Origin: Myxococcales bacterium
GTDB taxonomy: Bacteria > Myxococcota_A > Polyangia > Polyangiales > Houyiibacteriaceae
Assembly: GCA_029863605.1 (NCBI GenBank)
Contig: JAOTVB010000008.1
Coordinates: 1-64,000 of the forward strand
DNA length: 64,000 nt
Reading direction: 5' to 3'
The notes under the pieces are model-generated. The model saw nothing but the letters and a program-made list of their open reading frames with translations. It was not told the origin of the DNA and did not search any database. A program made the translations under genes and the position numbers. Position 1 is the first letter of the stretch; each line of letters opens with the position of its first letter. Below are positions 35,005 through 43,698 of this stretch, in pieces.

Positions 35005-37013
35005 TGGCCGCGGGCTTGACCAGAACCATTGTGTTCCGGTGGGATGAACATGCGACTCCCCACCTGTTGCCACCAACGACGATACTTCTGCCTCGCTACT
35101 TCCCGTTCACGTTTCGGAAGGCCCGGGTGATATCCGAAATACTCTTGTGTCAGGTGCTTGAGCTCGTCGCTCGCTCGGCGACGAAGGCGCTCGTCCGAGT
35201 GCATGAGCGCGTCGATCAACCATTCCACGCGGTGGAGGGAATCGTTCTTATCGAGCCAAGCGAGCCACTTCTTCTTCGAAGTTCCGAAGTCTTGGCAGCT
35301 CAGTCGCACCAAGCTCGCGTGTGCTGCTCGAGCGACCTCGACTTGGGGACTATCGAGGAGCGACACCAAGAACTCAAACGATTCCGCATCCCGCAAGCGA
35401 CCCAGCGCTTCGATCGAGGTGATCTGGGATCGAAGCTTACGTCCGTCGCGCGCGCCGGCCCGGAGACGGTCGATCAACTCCGTGAATTCTGCTTCGCAAG
35501 CATAGAGCACGCTCAGCGCTCGGTATGCCCCGCTCCGTACCCCAGGATCCGAATCGTAAAGCCGCTGTCCAATCGGCTCAACCAGGCGCGGATCGACGAA
35601 CTCCGATGCAACTAGGGTGGCGTAGTAGCGAACGTCTGGATCCGCGTGGTCGAGTAGAGGAATCAGGTAGGCTACGGAGCGCTGTCCGAACGCGACAAAG
35701 GTCCGAGCGACCGACGAGACATCTCGGCCGGCAGGAATCCGCGCATGCGGCTCGTTGCGATCGAACCACAGCCTCCCAGGGAACTCGCGCGCAAGGGCCG
35801 GCAGAGCTCCCTCTCCTGCCGCGAGCAGCGGCAGGATCAGCATTTCGTCCTCAGGTCCGGCGACTCGCAATGCCGCGATGAGCTGCTCCACGTCTTCGCC
35901 GACGTCGACGATGACGCTCGGGAGTGATCCTTCCGAAGTGTTTGGCGGGGGTGCGGGCGCCCATCGCACCTTGCCAACGCGCTCGGCCGGCTCGCTTGGA
36001 GGCGCGGAGCTCGGCACCGTCGGGCCGAGGGTGACCACATCGTGGGTGACCGCGCTTCCATCGTTGTCACGTCGGTCATCCGAAGGCACCGACCGCCGCC
36101 GCGCTCCGCGAGGTTTGGAATCCTGAGCGGTCGGCTGGGGCGCCGGCTTCCAGCCCGAGGGTGGCTCGGCGTGCGGGTCTGAAGATCGCGCTGTTTCTGG
36201 GGGGGCCCGCCGCGAAGCGCGAGGAACTGGAGTCGGTTGCCCGAGGACCTCCGCTGGACGAGGCGGCAAGCTGTAACGAGTCGCGTCGATGAAACCGGAC
36301 GTGGCCTTCGCGCGTTTGCGCCGAGGCGAGGCGGGATCCGAATCTCGGAAGGTCCCCGCAGGCACCGACGATCCGAGTTGAGGGGGGGTCGCCGGTGGAG
36401 GCTCCGTGTCCGCGATGGCTGCTGGAGCGGGAATGGAGGAGTCGACTCGTGGATACGAGCCGGAGACCTTTTTGCGCGGTGGCAGTGAGCTACGCTTTCC
36501 CGCGCCTTCAAACGGTGCGACATAGGGAACGGCGCCCTCTTCGGCACGATCCAGCTCCGCTGCGAGCTTGCGCATGCGGGCGGTCATTTCGATGTCGTAG
36601 TGCTTTGCCAAGCCGGCCTCGACGCGGACGGAGCACACCACGCGTTGCACCGGATCGACGCCCAGCTCGAATGCGATCTCGCGCAAGATGGCATCGGGCA
36701 GTGGTCGGTCGACCGCAAGTACGATGGCATCTTCGGTGCGGGCGAGGGGGACTAGACGGTGTCGAACCGCAAACTCGCGGGGTAGCATGCGAATCGTCGC
36801 CAGCCTGACCTGCATGACCTCTGCCCGTGTCGCGGGCATGAGCCCATAAACTGCGGCGCAATAGGCGCTCATCTGATTCTCGCTGACGCACCCGAGCTCG
36901 AGCAACACCGTGTCCAAGTTGCCGCCCCGAATGACCTGCTCCTGAATCGCCTCCTGGACGCGATCGACCGCGAGGAGCTGATCGCGGACCAAGAGCGAGG
37001 CGAGCACGGACAT
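35001..37013 (-). CDS. GspE N-terminal-like domain plus HEAT-repeat protein
   Basis: A 670-residue protein. Residues 1-150 resemble the N-terminal domain of GspE/PilB ATPases (MshEN-type), with the helix pair around LLELGCVSENQ and the strand segment HRLVPLARTEDAIVLAVDRPLPD. No ATPase domain follows. Residues about 165-365 are a proline-rich, charged linker, and about 375-640 are HEAT repeats (LLDHADPDVRYYATL). The RLG pattern that binds cyclic-di-GMP in MshEN is not intact. The stop overlaps the NtrC-like gene (GTGA). The end is paralogous to 31013-32023. Confidence 0.75.
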   Translation of the reverse strand: MSVLASLLVRDQLLAVDRVQEAIQEQVIRGGNLDTVLLELGCVSENQMSAYCAAVYGLMPATRAEVMQVRLATIRMLPREFAVRHRLVPLARTEDAIVLAVDRPLPDAILREIAFELGVDPVQRVVCSVRVEAGLAKHYDIEMTARMRKLAAELDRAEEGAVPYVAPFEGAGKRSSLPPRKKVSGSYPRVDSSIPAPAAIADTEPPPATPPQLGSSVPAGTFRDSDPASPRRKRAKATSGFIDATRYSLPPRPAEVLGQPTPVPRASRRAPPETARSSDPHAEPPSGWKPAPQPTAQDSKPRGARRRSVPSDDRRDNDGSAVTHDVVTLGPTVPSSAPPSEPAERVGKVRWAPAPPPNTSEGSLPSVIVDVGEDVEQLIAALRVAGPEDEMLILPLLAAGEGALPALAREFPGRLWFDRNEPHARIPAGRDVSSVARTFVAFGQRSVAYLIPLLDHADPDVRYYATLVASEFVDPRLVEPIGQRLYDSDPGVRSGAYRALSVLYACEAEFTELIDRLRAGARDGRKLRSQITSIEALGRLRDAESFEFLVSLLDSPQVEVARAAHASLVRLSCQDFGTSKKKWLAWLDKNDSLHRVEWLIDALMHSDERLRRRASDELKHLTQEYFGYHPGLPKREREVARQKYRRWWQQVGSRMFIPPEHNGSGQARGQ

Positions 37014-37050
37014 CCCAGGCGCCTATGTTGGCGTCGTGGCGCTCTACGTG

Positions 37051-37788
37051 TCAACGAGCTTGTACGAGATGTGCCACGCGATCTCGCACCAATGCCATGG
37101 CGGCCGGAACTGCTGTTTCGACGCGTAGTACCAGGTCCCCGAGGCCGACGATGGCGAACCCGGCGCCTCGAAACGCCTCGAGCTCAGGGACGGTGAACCC
37201 CCCTTCGGGCCCGATCGCACACCATATCTGTTCAGGCAGCTCGGTCAGCGCATCGAGACGTGCCCTGGCCCGCGCAGCAAAGGCGACGCCGAGCGCGCTA
37301 TGAGGAACCTGGTCGAGCCAAGCGCGACACGGCTTGGGAGGGTGAATGACGGGCACGTCCCTTCGCTCGGACTGTGCGGCGGCTTCGCTCGCGATTCGGG
37401 TGAGGCGATCGACCCTCGACTTGGCGCGCTCCGGATCCCAACGAGCAACCGTGCGTTCCGTTTGCATGAGAGCCACTTCGTGGACTCCGAGCTCGGTGGC
37501 CATGCGAACGCAGTCGTCGACTTTCGATCCTTTCGGGACGGCGAGCATCAAGACGAGACGCGTCCCTCCGGGCTCAGCCTTGCTCGGCGGCTCGGCTTGG
37601 CAAACGACCTCGTCCTCGCCGATCGTTCGAATGCGCGCCGATGCTTCCCTGCCTCGACCGTCGAAAAGCACCACTTGGTCGCCGACCTTCAATCGTAGGA
37701 CGTGCACGTGTCGACTTGGTGCTTCAGAGAGCGAGACCATACCGCCGGCATCGGGAAGCAAGGGTGCGTAGAGCCTCCGTGCGGTCAT
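37051..37788 (-). CDS. rsmE: 16S rRNA m3U1498 methyltransferase
   Basis: RsmE methylates N3 of U1498 of 16S rRNA. The 245-residue SPOUT protein has the N-terminal PUA-like part and the C-terminal knot with IGPEGGFTVPELE and the loop LVLRVETAVPAA. The ATG at 37788 overlaps the prmA stop (ATGA). It begins downstream of prmA and precedes the GspE-N/HEAT gene by 37 bases. Confidence 0.95.
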   Translation of the reverse strand: MTARRLYAPLLPDAGGMVSLSEAPSRHVHVLRLKVGDQVVLFDGRGREASARIRTIGEDEVVCQAEPPSKAEPGGTRLVLMLAVPKGSKVDDCVRMATELGVHEVALMQTERTVARWDPERAKSRVDRLTRIASEAAAQSERRDVPVIHPPKPCRAWLDQVPHSALGVAFAARARARLDALTELPEQIWCAIGPEGGFTVPELEAFRGAGFAIVGLGDLVLRVETAVPAAMALVRDRVAHLVQAR

Positions 37789-38645
37789 GGGGCTTCGGGC
37801 TCCATCACGCAGGCACACCAAGCGTTTTCTTCGAGCCATTCGACGAGATGCATCGACGCATACGCAGCGGCGATGGCTCCGTATTCCTCTCGCAAAATGC
37901 CGCTCAAGACGAGAAAGCCGCCAGGCGCGATACACGAGCAGAGCTCGTCTACCTCGTCGACCAGGACGCGGGTCTCGATGTTGGCAAGCACAACGTCATA
38001 CACACCCTCCATCTGTGCCAGTGGCGTCGTCGACGCCTCGAAACCAACGTCCACACCGTTTAGCCTGGCGTTGCGGGATGCGACCTTCACGGCGTCCTCG
38101 TCGATGTCGACGCCCACAGCGGAGGTCGCGCCTAGCCGGAGGGCGGCAATCGAGAGGACACCGCTCCCACATCCCACGTCCAGGAGTCGTTCGCCGCCGC
38201 GGATCCGATGGTCGAGAACGCCGAGCACGAGTCGTGTCGTTTCGTGGTCACCGCTGCCAAAGGCGTTCTCTGGATCGATTGTCACGACGACTCGGCCTAC
38301 AGCGCCATCGGTGGTCTCCCAAGAAGGTTGCAGCAGAAGTCGGCGCCCGATTCGCTGTGGTCCGAAGCCTCGCCGCCACTCGACTGCCCAATCGACATCC
38401 GCAAGGTGAGAGAGCTCCGCGTCGAAATCCTCCTTTACTTCGTCGAGCGCTCGCTTTGCCACCACGTCGTTTGCGAACGACGCGACGAGCGTAACGCGCT
38501 CGTCATCGGAGCCAAGCCCGAGCGTCGTGCGGTCGCGCTCTTCGAGACCAGTCGCACCAAGCTCCCAGAGTCGGAGCTGTGCAAGCTCGAGCTCCTCTGG
38601 TGTGACGCGCATGCTCACGAACGGATGGCGTTTTGATCGCGACAT
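37785..38645 (-). CDS. prmA: Ribosomal protein L11 methyltransferase
   Basis: PrmA trimethylates ribosomal protein L11. The 286-residue product has the N-terminal substrate domain, then the SAM-binding domain with DVGCGSGVLSIAALRLGA. The DPENAFGSGDHETT segment is a family signature. The ATG at 38645 overlaps the upstream TGA (TGATG). Followed by rsmE. Confidence 0.95.
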   Translation of the reverse strand: MSRSKRHPFVSMRVTPEELELAQLRLWELGATGLEERDRTTLGLGSDDERVTLVASFANDVVAKRALDEVKEDFDAELSHLADVDWAVEWRRGFGPQRIGRRLLLQPSWETTDGAVGRVVVTIDPENAFGSGDHETTRLVLGVLDHRIRGGERLLDVGCGSGVLSIAALRLGATSAVGVDIDEDAVKVASRNARLNGVDVGFEASTTPLAQMEGVYDVVLANIETRVLVDEVDELCSCIAPGGFLVLSGILREEYGAIAAAYASMHLVEWLEENAWCACVMEPEAP

Positions 38646-38881
38646 CAGACCTCGACCATGCGCGCGGAAAGATAGATGACCAGGAACAGCACCCAAGTGA
38701 TGGGACCAAGGCGGTTCCCTCCTCGCCAAGCGACCAGCGGGGTCGTAAAGGGAATCAGAAAGCCTAGGTAACGCCAAGTCGGGGCGAGCGGACCCGTCAG
38801 CACTCGCCAAGCCATCAGCAGGTGCGTAAACAGAAGCGCGGCGCCCGAGACGGACCAAAGCGCAAGCAACCAGAGTTCCAC
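38645..38881 (-). CDS. Small membrane protein (78 residues)
   Basis: A 78-residue protein with two membrane spans and a short middle. Its stop and the prmA start share TGATG, supporting translation. It heads the prmA-rsmE run. Function is unknown; it has a charged central loop (WRGGNRLGP). Confidence 0.7.
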   Translation of the reverse strand: MELWLLALWSVSGAALLFTHLLMAWRVLTGPLAPTWRYLGFLIPFTTPLVAWRGGNRLGPITWVLFLVIYLSARMVEV

Positions 38882-39456
38882 ACCCCACTTCTAGCCCATT
38901 GTCACCAGTCTCCCAACGGAACAGCTAGACAGGAGTGGCGTGGATCGGATGGTCAGTCTGCTACCAGCCTCGGCGAAGGAGGTTCGGTTGTCGTCGAAAA
39001 CAATTCGTATCGGGTTCGTAGGCTGCGGCGTCGTTGGCACCGGGGTTGGAGATCTTGCGTTCTCATGCGGAGACGATTGAAAAGCGCTTCGGCTCAACGC
39101 CGGCAAGCTCAGCGAACTCACGATCTCGATCGAAAACATGTTCCAAAACGTCGACCGGGAGAACCACCGTACGGCCACTGCCGTGACGCTCACCCCCCAG
39201 GCTCAAGAACGGACGGTCCGAGAGGCCCTCGAACATGCCGATGCGCTCCCGAATACGCTGGCGTCCGCGCGTCTCCTTCGCATCCTGGGTTGAAAAAAAG
39301 GGCGATAGTTCGCTTTTTTCCAGCCTTAAGTGGGCTCCTCATTTGTGCTTTCCCCAACAAATTGGGCGTTCTGTGTTTACTGGGCACTTGAGTCCAGGGT
39401 AACCTCGCCGTTCTTACCCTGCCCGGGTATTTTGGACTTGGACGGAAGGATCGACC
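38882..39456. other. 575-base stretch without intact genes
   Basis: This interval holds the homoserine dehydrogenase remnant (38988-39293) and, after it, A/T-rich sequence with a weak hairpin (GCGA/TTCGC flanked by A and T runs near 39293-39328) that could act as a weak terminator in either direction. Nothing else is recognised before the lipoprotein at 39457. Confidence 0.6.
38988..39293 (+). pseudogene. Homoserine dehydrogenase remnant with internal deletion
   Basis: A TTG start follows a strong GAAGGAGG site. The first 30 codons read like the NAD-binding start of homoserine dehydrogenase (IRIGFVGCGVVGTGV). An in-frame TGA at 39078 follows. The same frame then continues with an ACT-like piece, GKLSELTISIENMFQ and AVTLTPQAQERTVREALEH, ending at TGA 39291. 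The catalytic middle, roughly 300 residues, is gone. This is inferred from family patterns; an alignment is needed. No frame shift is seen. A functional copy must lie elsewhere if the pathway is kept. Confidence 0.6.
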
Positions 39457-40491
39457 GTGCTGAACCGTGGACTGACGTTGTCGTGGATGCTTGGCGTCGC
39501 CCTGCTCGTGGCCGGGTGCGGAGACAGCTCATCCCAGATCGATGAGTGCTCTTCTGCGCTCCGAATCGACCTTGATATCGTGAGCAACATCGTGCTGGAG
39601 GTCGAACCCCCGGAGGTCGTGATCAACGAGGTCATCTGGGAGATCAGCGGCCCAATGCTCCATGAGCCCAAGACGGGGACGATCGACACCAGCGATCCGA
39701 ACGCGACCGCATCTGTCGAAGTGTACGGGCTTCTTCCGGGTAACTACACGGTCGATCTCGAAGCCACCTCCGAAGACGGGGAAACCACTTGTCGCGGCTC
39801 GGCGAGCTTTGATGTGACGGTCGGCGTAGCTACCGAGGTAGCGGTCCTCCTGCGATGCTCTCCCGGAGAGCATCTCGGCGCTGTTCGGGCCGACGGTTGG
39901 ACCAACATCTGCACTGAGCTGGCCTGGGCGGTGGTGGCACCGCTCGAGACCTCGGTCGGGAACGCGATCATCGTCAGCGCCGTGGCGGAAGACCACGAAG
40001 GTCACGGCATCGAGTTCGGCTGGACCGCCTTGAGCGGCAGCTTCTCGGACGCCTCCGCAAAGGCGACCTTCTACACATGTGAGCAAACGGGAAGCGACAC
40101 GATTACGATCACGGTGTCTGACGACGGCTTCGAGTACTGCACCGACAGCTGGAGCGTCCTGGTCGAATGCGTGGACGACGACGGCACCGGTGGTACCGGT
40201 GGCAACGGAGCCGGCGGCGCTGCGGGAGGTGGCGGTGCTGGTGGCTCTGGTGGCAACGGCTCGGGCGGCGTCGGTGGTAACGGCACAGGCGGCGTCGGTG
40301 GCAACGGCACAGGCGGCGTCGGTGGCAACGGCACAGGCGGCGTCGGTGGCAACGGCACAGGCGGCGTCGGTGGTAACGGCACAGGCGGCGTCGGTGGTAA
40401 CGGCACAGGCGGTGCGGGCGGCAGCGGCACAGGCGGCACGGGCAACAGCTCAGGCAGCCCAGAGTGCCTGGTCTCGCTGACCGTCAACTAG
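39457..40491 (+). CDS. Lipoprotein with Gly-rich 8-residue repeat tail
   Basis: A 344-residue exported protein. The lipoprotein signal ends LVAGC (Cys21). A first immunoglobulin-like or beta-rich region (about 30-130, with LLPGNYTVDLEATSEDGE) is followed by a second beta-rich region (about 150-225). The tail is made of 8-residue units GGVGGNGT, coded by 24-base repeats. The GTG start has a GGAAGGA site. It is probably a cell-surface protein; no function is known. Confidence 0.8.
   Translation: MLNRGLTLSWMLGVALLVAGCGDSSSQIDECSSALRIDLDIVSNIVLEVEPPEVVINEVIWEISGPMLHEPKTGTIDTSDPNATASVEVYGLLPGNYTVDLEATSEDGETTCRGSASFDVTVGVATEVAVLLRCSPGEHLGAVRADGWTNICTELAWAVVAPLETSVGNAIIVSAVAEDHEGHGIEFGWTALSGSFSDASAKATFYTCEQTGSDTITITVSDDGFEYCTDSWSVLVECVDDDGTGGTGGNGAGGAAGGGGAGGSGGNGSGGVGGNGTGGVGGNGTGGVGGNGTGGVGGNGTGGVGGNGTGGVGGNGTGGAGGSGTGGTGNSSGSPECLVSLTVN
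40264..40431 (+). repeat. 24-base tandem repeat in lipoprotein gene
   Basis: Six almost perfect copies of GGCGGCGTCGGTGGYAACGGCACA in a row, then one degenerate copy (GGTGCGGGCGGCAGC core). They keep the reading frame, each encoding GGVGGNGT. Only T/C changes in one position separate the copies. Such arrays can change copy number by slippage. Confidence 0.9.
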
Positions 40492-40545
40492 GACGGCCTC
40501 CGGCGGCCTCGGTTTTTGTCCCGCCCCAGTCTGCAGGCCGGGAAT

Positions 40546-41313
40546 ATGCCCTGTAGCCCAGTCATCGAGCTCGAGCAGATCAGCAAGGCGTTCGAAACCA
40601 CACGGGCGCTCGAACGAGTCGACCTCCGCGTAGAGCCCGGCCAAACCACGGTCTTGATCGGGCCGAGCGGTTGCGGAAAGTCGACCCTTTTGCGCGTCCT
40701 GGTGGGGCTGATCGAACCCGACGGTGGAACGGCGACTTTCGAGGGGAGCGCAATCACGCCTCGGAGCGTTCATGCGCTTAGACGACGCATGGGGTACGTG
40801 ATCCAGGAGGGGGGTTTGTTCCCGCACCTGACCGCAACGGAAAACGTCGTACTGATGGCTAGGGAGCTAGGGTGGCCGGAGCCCAAATGGCGCAGCCGAC
40901 TCGGAGCGCTCGCCGAGCTGACACGACTTCCGACCGACGCGTTGGATCGCTACCCGGTGGAGCTCTCTGGGGGACAAAGGCAACGCGTGAGCCTGATGCG
41001 GGCGCTGATGCTCGACCCCGATGTGCTCCTCATGGATGAGCCGCTCGGCGCGCTCGACTCGATGATCCGTTTCGAGCTCCAGGTCGAGCTTCGCGCCATC
41101 TTTCGAAGACTCGGCAAGACGGTCCTGCTCGTGACGCATGATCTCGACGAGGCAGGCTTCTTTGGGGATGTCATCGTATTGCTTCGGAAAGGGCGGATCG
41201 AGCAACGAGGAACGCTCGAAGAGCTCGTGCATGACCCTCGAAACGAGTTCGTACGCGCCTTTGTCAACGCTCAACGCAGCGCGCTAGCGCCGCTGCGAGA
41301 AAAGTCACGGTGA
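40546..41313 (+). CDS. Osmoprotectant-type ABC transporter ATPase
   Basis: A 255-residue ATPase. Walker A GPSGCGKST, signature LSGGQRQRVS, Walker B LLMDEPLGALD and the H-loop VTHD are intact. The OpuA/OpuC-type segments FEGSAITP and YVIQEGGLFPHLTATEN are present. The C-terminal CBS domains of many ProV/OpuAA proteins are missing. It overlaps the next gene by four bases and supplies energy to it. Confidence 0.92.
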   Translation: MPCSPVIELEQISKAFETTRALERVDLRVEPGQTTVLIGPSGCGKSTLLRVLVGLIEPDGGTATFEGSAITPRSVHALRRRMGYVIQEGGLFPHLTATENVVLMARELGWPEPKWRSRLGALAELTRLPTDALDRYPVELSGGQRQRVSLMRALMLDPDVLLMDEPLGALDSMIRFELQVELRAIFRRLGKTVLLVTHDLDEAGFFGDVIVLLRKGRIEQRGTLEELVHDPRNEFVRAFVNAQRSALAPLREKSR

Positions 41314-42815
41314 TGAACGGCATCACCCGTCATTCGCTCCGCGCGCTGGCGCTCGTGCTCTTTGCACAGACTGCGCTCGCACAAGAGCCGATTGTCACGG
41401 TAGGCTCGAAGAAGTTCACCGAATCAGTGATCCTGGGTGAGCTCCTAACGCAATTAGCGGCCTCGACGGGGGCTCAGGTGGAGCATCGTTCGGAGCTCGG
41501 AGGAACGCGCATCCTATGGAGTGCGTTGAAGCGCGGTGAAATCGACGCCTACCCAGAGTACACGGGAACGATATCGAAAGAGATCCTGACGACAGGCGAA
41601 GCGGCGACGATCGACGAAATACGGGACGCTTTGAAGGCTCGAGGGATGGTCGTGAGTGAGCCCCTAGGCTTCAACAACACGTATATCCTCGGGATGAAGA
41701 AAGACCTGGCCGACGAACGCGGGATTCGAACGATCTCCGATCTAGCGCGACACCCCGATCTCCGCTTTGGGTTTTCCAGTGAGTTCATGGATCGGGAGGA
41801 CGGCTGGCCTGGTCTGCGCCGCGACTACGATCTTCCGCAGCGCGATATCCGCGGCATGGACCATGACCTGGCATACCGGGGGCTGGCAGCGGGGTCGATC
41901 GATGTCGTGGATTTCTACTCGACAGACGCCGAGATCGAGTATTACGGACTGCGCGCGCTCGAAGACGACCGAGCACATTTCCCGCGATACGACTCGGTGA
42001 TCGTGTATCGGGATGATCTCGAGGGGCGCGCACCCGAAGTAGTGGCGGCATTTTCCGCACTCGAGCACGCGATCACGGCGGCCGACATGACTGCGATGAA
42101 CGCAGCGGCCAAGATCGAGAGCGTCTCCGAGGCGCGGATCGCGTCCGAGTTCTTGGAACGACACTTGGGCGTGCAGAGCAACCGGCGCGATGTCGGCGCG
42201 TGGGAGAGATTTTGGGTCAACACGGCCGAGCACTTGTTTCTCGTGGCGGTGTCGCTCGCAGGCGCAATCCTGGTCTCGATCCCGCTCGGCGTGATTGCGG
42301 CGCGTTTCAGCCGAGTCGGTCAGGCGATCTTGGGAACGGTGGGGATCATTCAGACGATCCCGGCCCTTGCGCTTCTCGTCTTCATGATTCCACTGCTCGG
42401 CATCGGGGCTGCCCCTGCGATCGTAGCCTTGTTTCTATACAGCCTGCTGCCGATCGTCAGGAACACTTATGCGGGGCTTCACGACATCCCGCGGCCGATC
42501 GTCGAATCCGCCATCGCTTTGGGATTGTCGCCGTCACGGAGGTTGCGACTCGTCGAGCTCCCACTTGCGGCGCGATCGATCCTCGCGGGGATCAAGACAT
42601 CTGCGGTGATCAACGTAGGCACCGCTACGCTTGGCGCCCTGATAGGCACCGGAGGCTACGGCCAGCCAATTCTGACTGGGATTCGACTCGATGACCTCGG
42701 ACTCATCATGCAAGGAGCCGTACCCGCCGCGGGGTTGGCGCTATTGTGCCAAGCCGCATTCGAGATTGCCGAAAGGCGATTCGTCTCGAAGGGTTTGCGA
42801 ATCAAAGCGAGCTGA
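41310..42815 (+). CDS. Osmoprotectant ABC transporter: binding protein fused to permease
   Basis: A 501-residue fusion. A signal peptide (to ALAQ, about residue 25) leads into an OpuBC/ProX-type binding domain (about 28-285, with VGSKKFTESVILGELL and YTGTISKE). A five-helix OpuCB-type permease follows (about 305-495, with GIIQTIPALALLVFMIPLLG). The binding domain comes first; the better-known fusions have the permease first. The first codon is GTG 41310, or ATG 41313. Substrate could be betaine, choline, ergothioneine or another osmolyte. Confidence 0.9.
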   Translation: MMNGITRHSLRALALVLFAQTALAQEPIVTVGSKKFTESVILGELLTQLAASTGAQVEHRSELGGTRILWSALKRGEIDAYPEYTGTISKEILTTGEAATIDEIRDALKARGMVVSEPLGFNNTYILGMKKDLADERGIRTISDLARHPDLRFGFSSEFMDREDGWPGLRRDYDLPQRDIRGMDHDLAYRGLAAGSIDVVDFYSTDAEIEYYGLRALEDDRAHFPRYDSVIVYRDDLEGRAPEVVAAFSALEHAITAADMTAMNAAAKIESVSEARIASEFLERHLGVQSNRRDVGAWERFWVNTAEHLFLVAVSLAGAILVSIPLGVIAARFSRVGQAILGTVGIIQTIPALALLVFMIPLLGIGAAPAIVALFLYSLLPIVRNTYAGLHDIPRPIVESAIALGLSPSRRLRLVELPLAARSILAGIKTSAVINVGTATLGALIGTGGYGQPILTGIRLDDLGLIMQGAVPAAGLALLCQAAFEIAERRFVSKGLRIKAS

Positions 42816-42837
42816 CCCACCGCCCCCACACTAGCGC

Positions 42838-43698
42838 CTAAAACTCGACGAAAGAAGTCACGGGCTCGGGGTCTTTGCCACAACTCGCCGGGCGTGAGAC
42901 GCCGGTCTGCTCAAGATGAACACGCACGCTTTCGGTACGTTGCGAGACGCGAAACTGCACCTCCCACGTATCAGCGGCCGAGGCGGTGGTCGAGACCCAT
43001 GCGACCGCATCGTCCGACGGTTCGTTGAAACGACTCCGTAGGAGGATCTCTGCGGCCTGGGTTGGTCGATCGTACGAACACCGACCGCGGAATCTGGTCA
43101 AGTCGCCCAGCGCACCATTCGCTCGCGCGGAAACCCATGCATCGGCATGCTCTGGTCGAAGCCTCCCGTACATCAAGCCTTCAGGAAGCCAGAGCGCGCA
43201 AGCGGCGAAGCGATGGCCCCCGAGATGGCTCGTTTGCCATACGTCTAGTCCTCGACCCTGTAGTGCCCTGAAGAATGCGCTGCCGTGTTGCCCACAGCAG
43301 CGGTCCCTGCGCCCATGAACGCACACTAGACAGATGGGCTTGGTGGCAGGCGTCGACTGCTCGAACATGCCCTCGATACTCAAGCCAAGGAGGTCTTCGT
43401 AGCGATCCACCTCGACTTCGGAAACCACGCCTCGATCGCACGACACCACGATGAATTTCGATTTTCGACCTGTATGCCCCGGTCTGCGGATCAGCTGCAG
43501 TCGGGAGCGAGGGATTTCTTTGAGCCACCGGCCGAGCCGTGCGTGGACTTGCCCGGAGAGTGCCTCGGTCTCGATAGCGTCAGGCGCCCACGGATCGGTC
43601 ACCTCGAGCAACAACCAGCGATCGACCGACTCGACTGCGGTACCCGCGAGAGACTCTCCCACTTCCTCCGACGCCACCGAGCAGTGGGGCAGAGTCAC
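42838..43698 (-). CDS. Sucrase/ferredoxin-like family protein
   Basis: A 286-residue protein of the sucrase/ferredoxin-like family (thioredoxin-like ferredoxin fold, Apd1-like). The conserved stretch CVHGRRDRCC and SHLGGHRFAAC are visible; they hold Cys and His residues proposed to bind a [2Fe-2S] cluster. The name sucrase is historical. ATGA overlap with the downstream-coded 107-residue protein (its upstream neighbour on this strand) supports the start. Confidence 0.75.
   Translation of the reverse strand: MTLPHCSVASEEVGESLAGTAVESVDRWLLLEVTDPWAPDAIETEALSGQVHARLGRWLKEIPRSRLQLIRRPGHTGRKSKFIVVSCDRGVVSEVEVDRYEDLLGLSIEGMFEQSTPATKPICLVCVHGRRDRCCGQHGSAFFRALQGRGLDVWQTSHLGGHRFAACALWLPEGLMYGRLRPEHADAWVSARANGALGDLTRFRGRCSYDRPTQAAEILLRSRFNEPSDDAVAWVSTTASAADTWEVQFRVSQRTESVRVHLEQTGVSRPASCGKDPEPVTSFVEF

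Noticed and set aside
40264-40431. CRISPR-like array
   Set aside because: The 24-base units are directly joined, in frame and without spacers; they are coding repeats.
40071-40487. Pro-rich frame opposite the Gly repeat tail
   Set aside because: It is the antisense reading of the GGVGGNGT repeat; no start signal or signal peptide.
40493-40517. GC hairpin plus T run after the repeat-tailed lipoprotein
   Set aside because: The stem is only four base pairs and four bases separate it from the T run; too weak to call a terminator.
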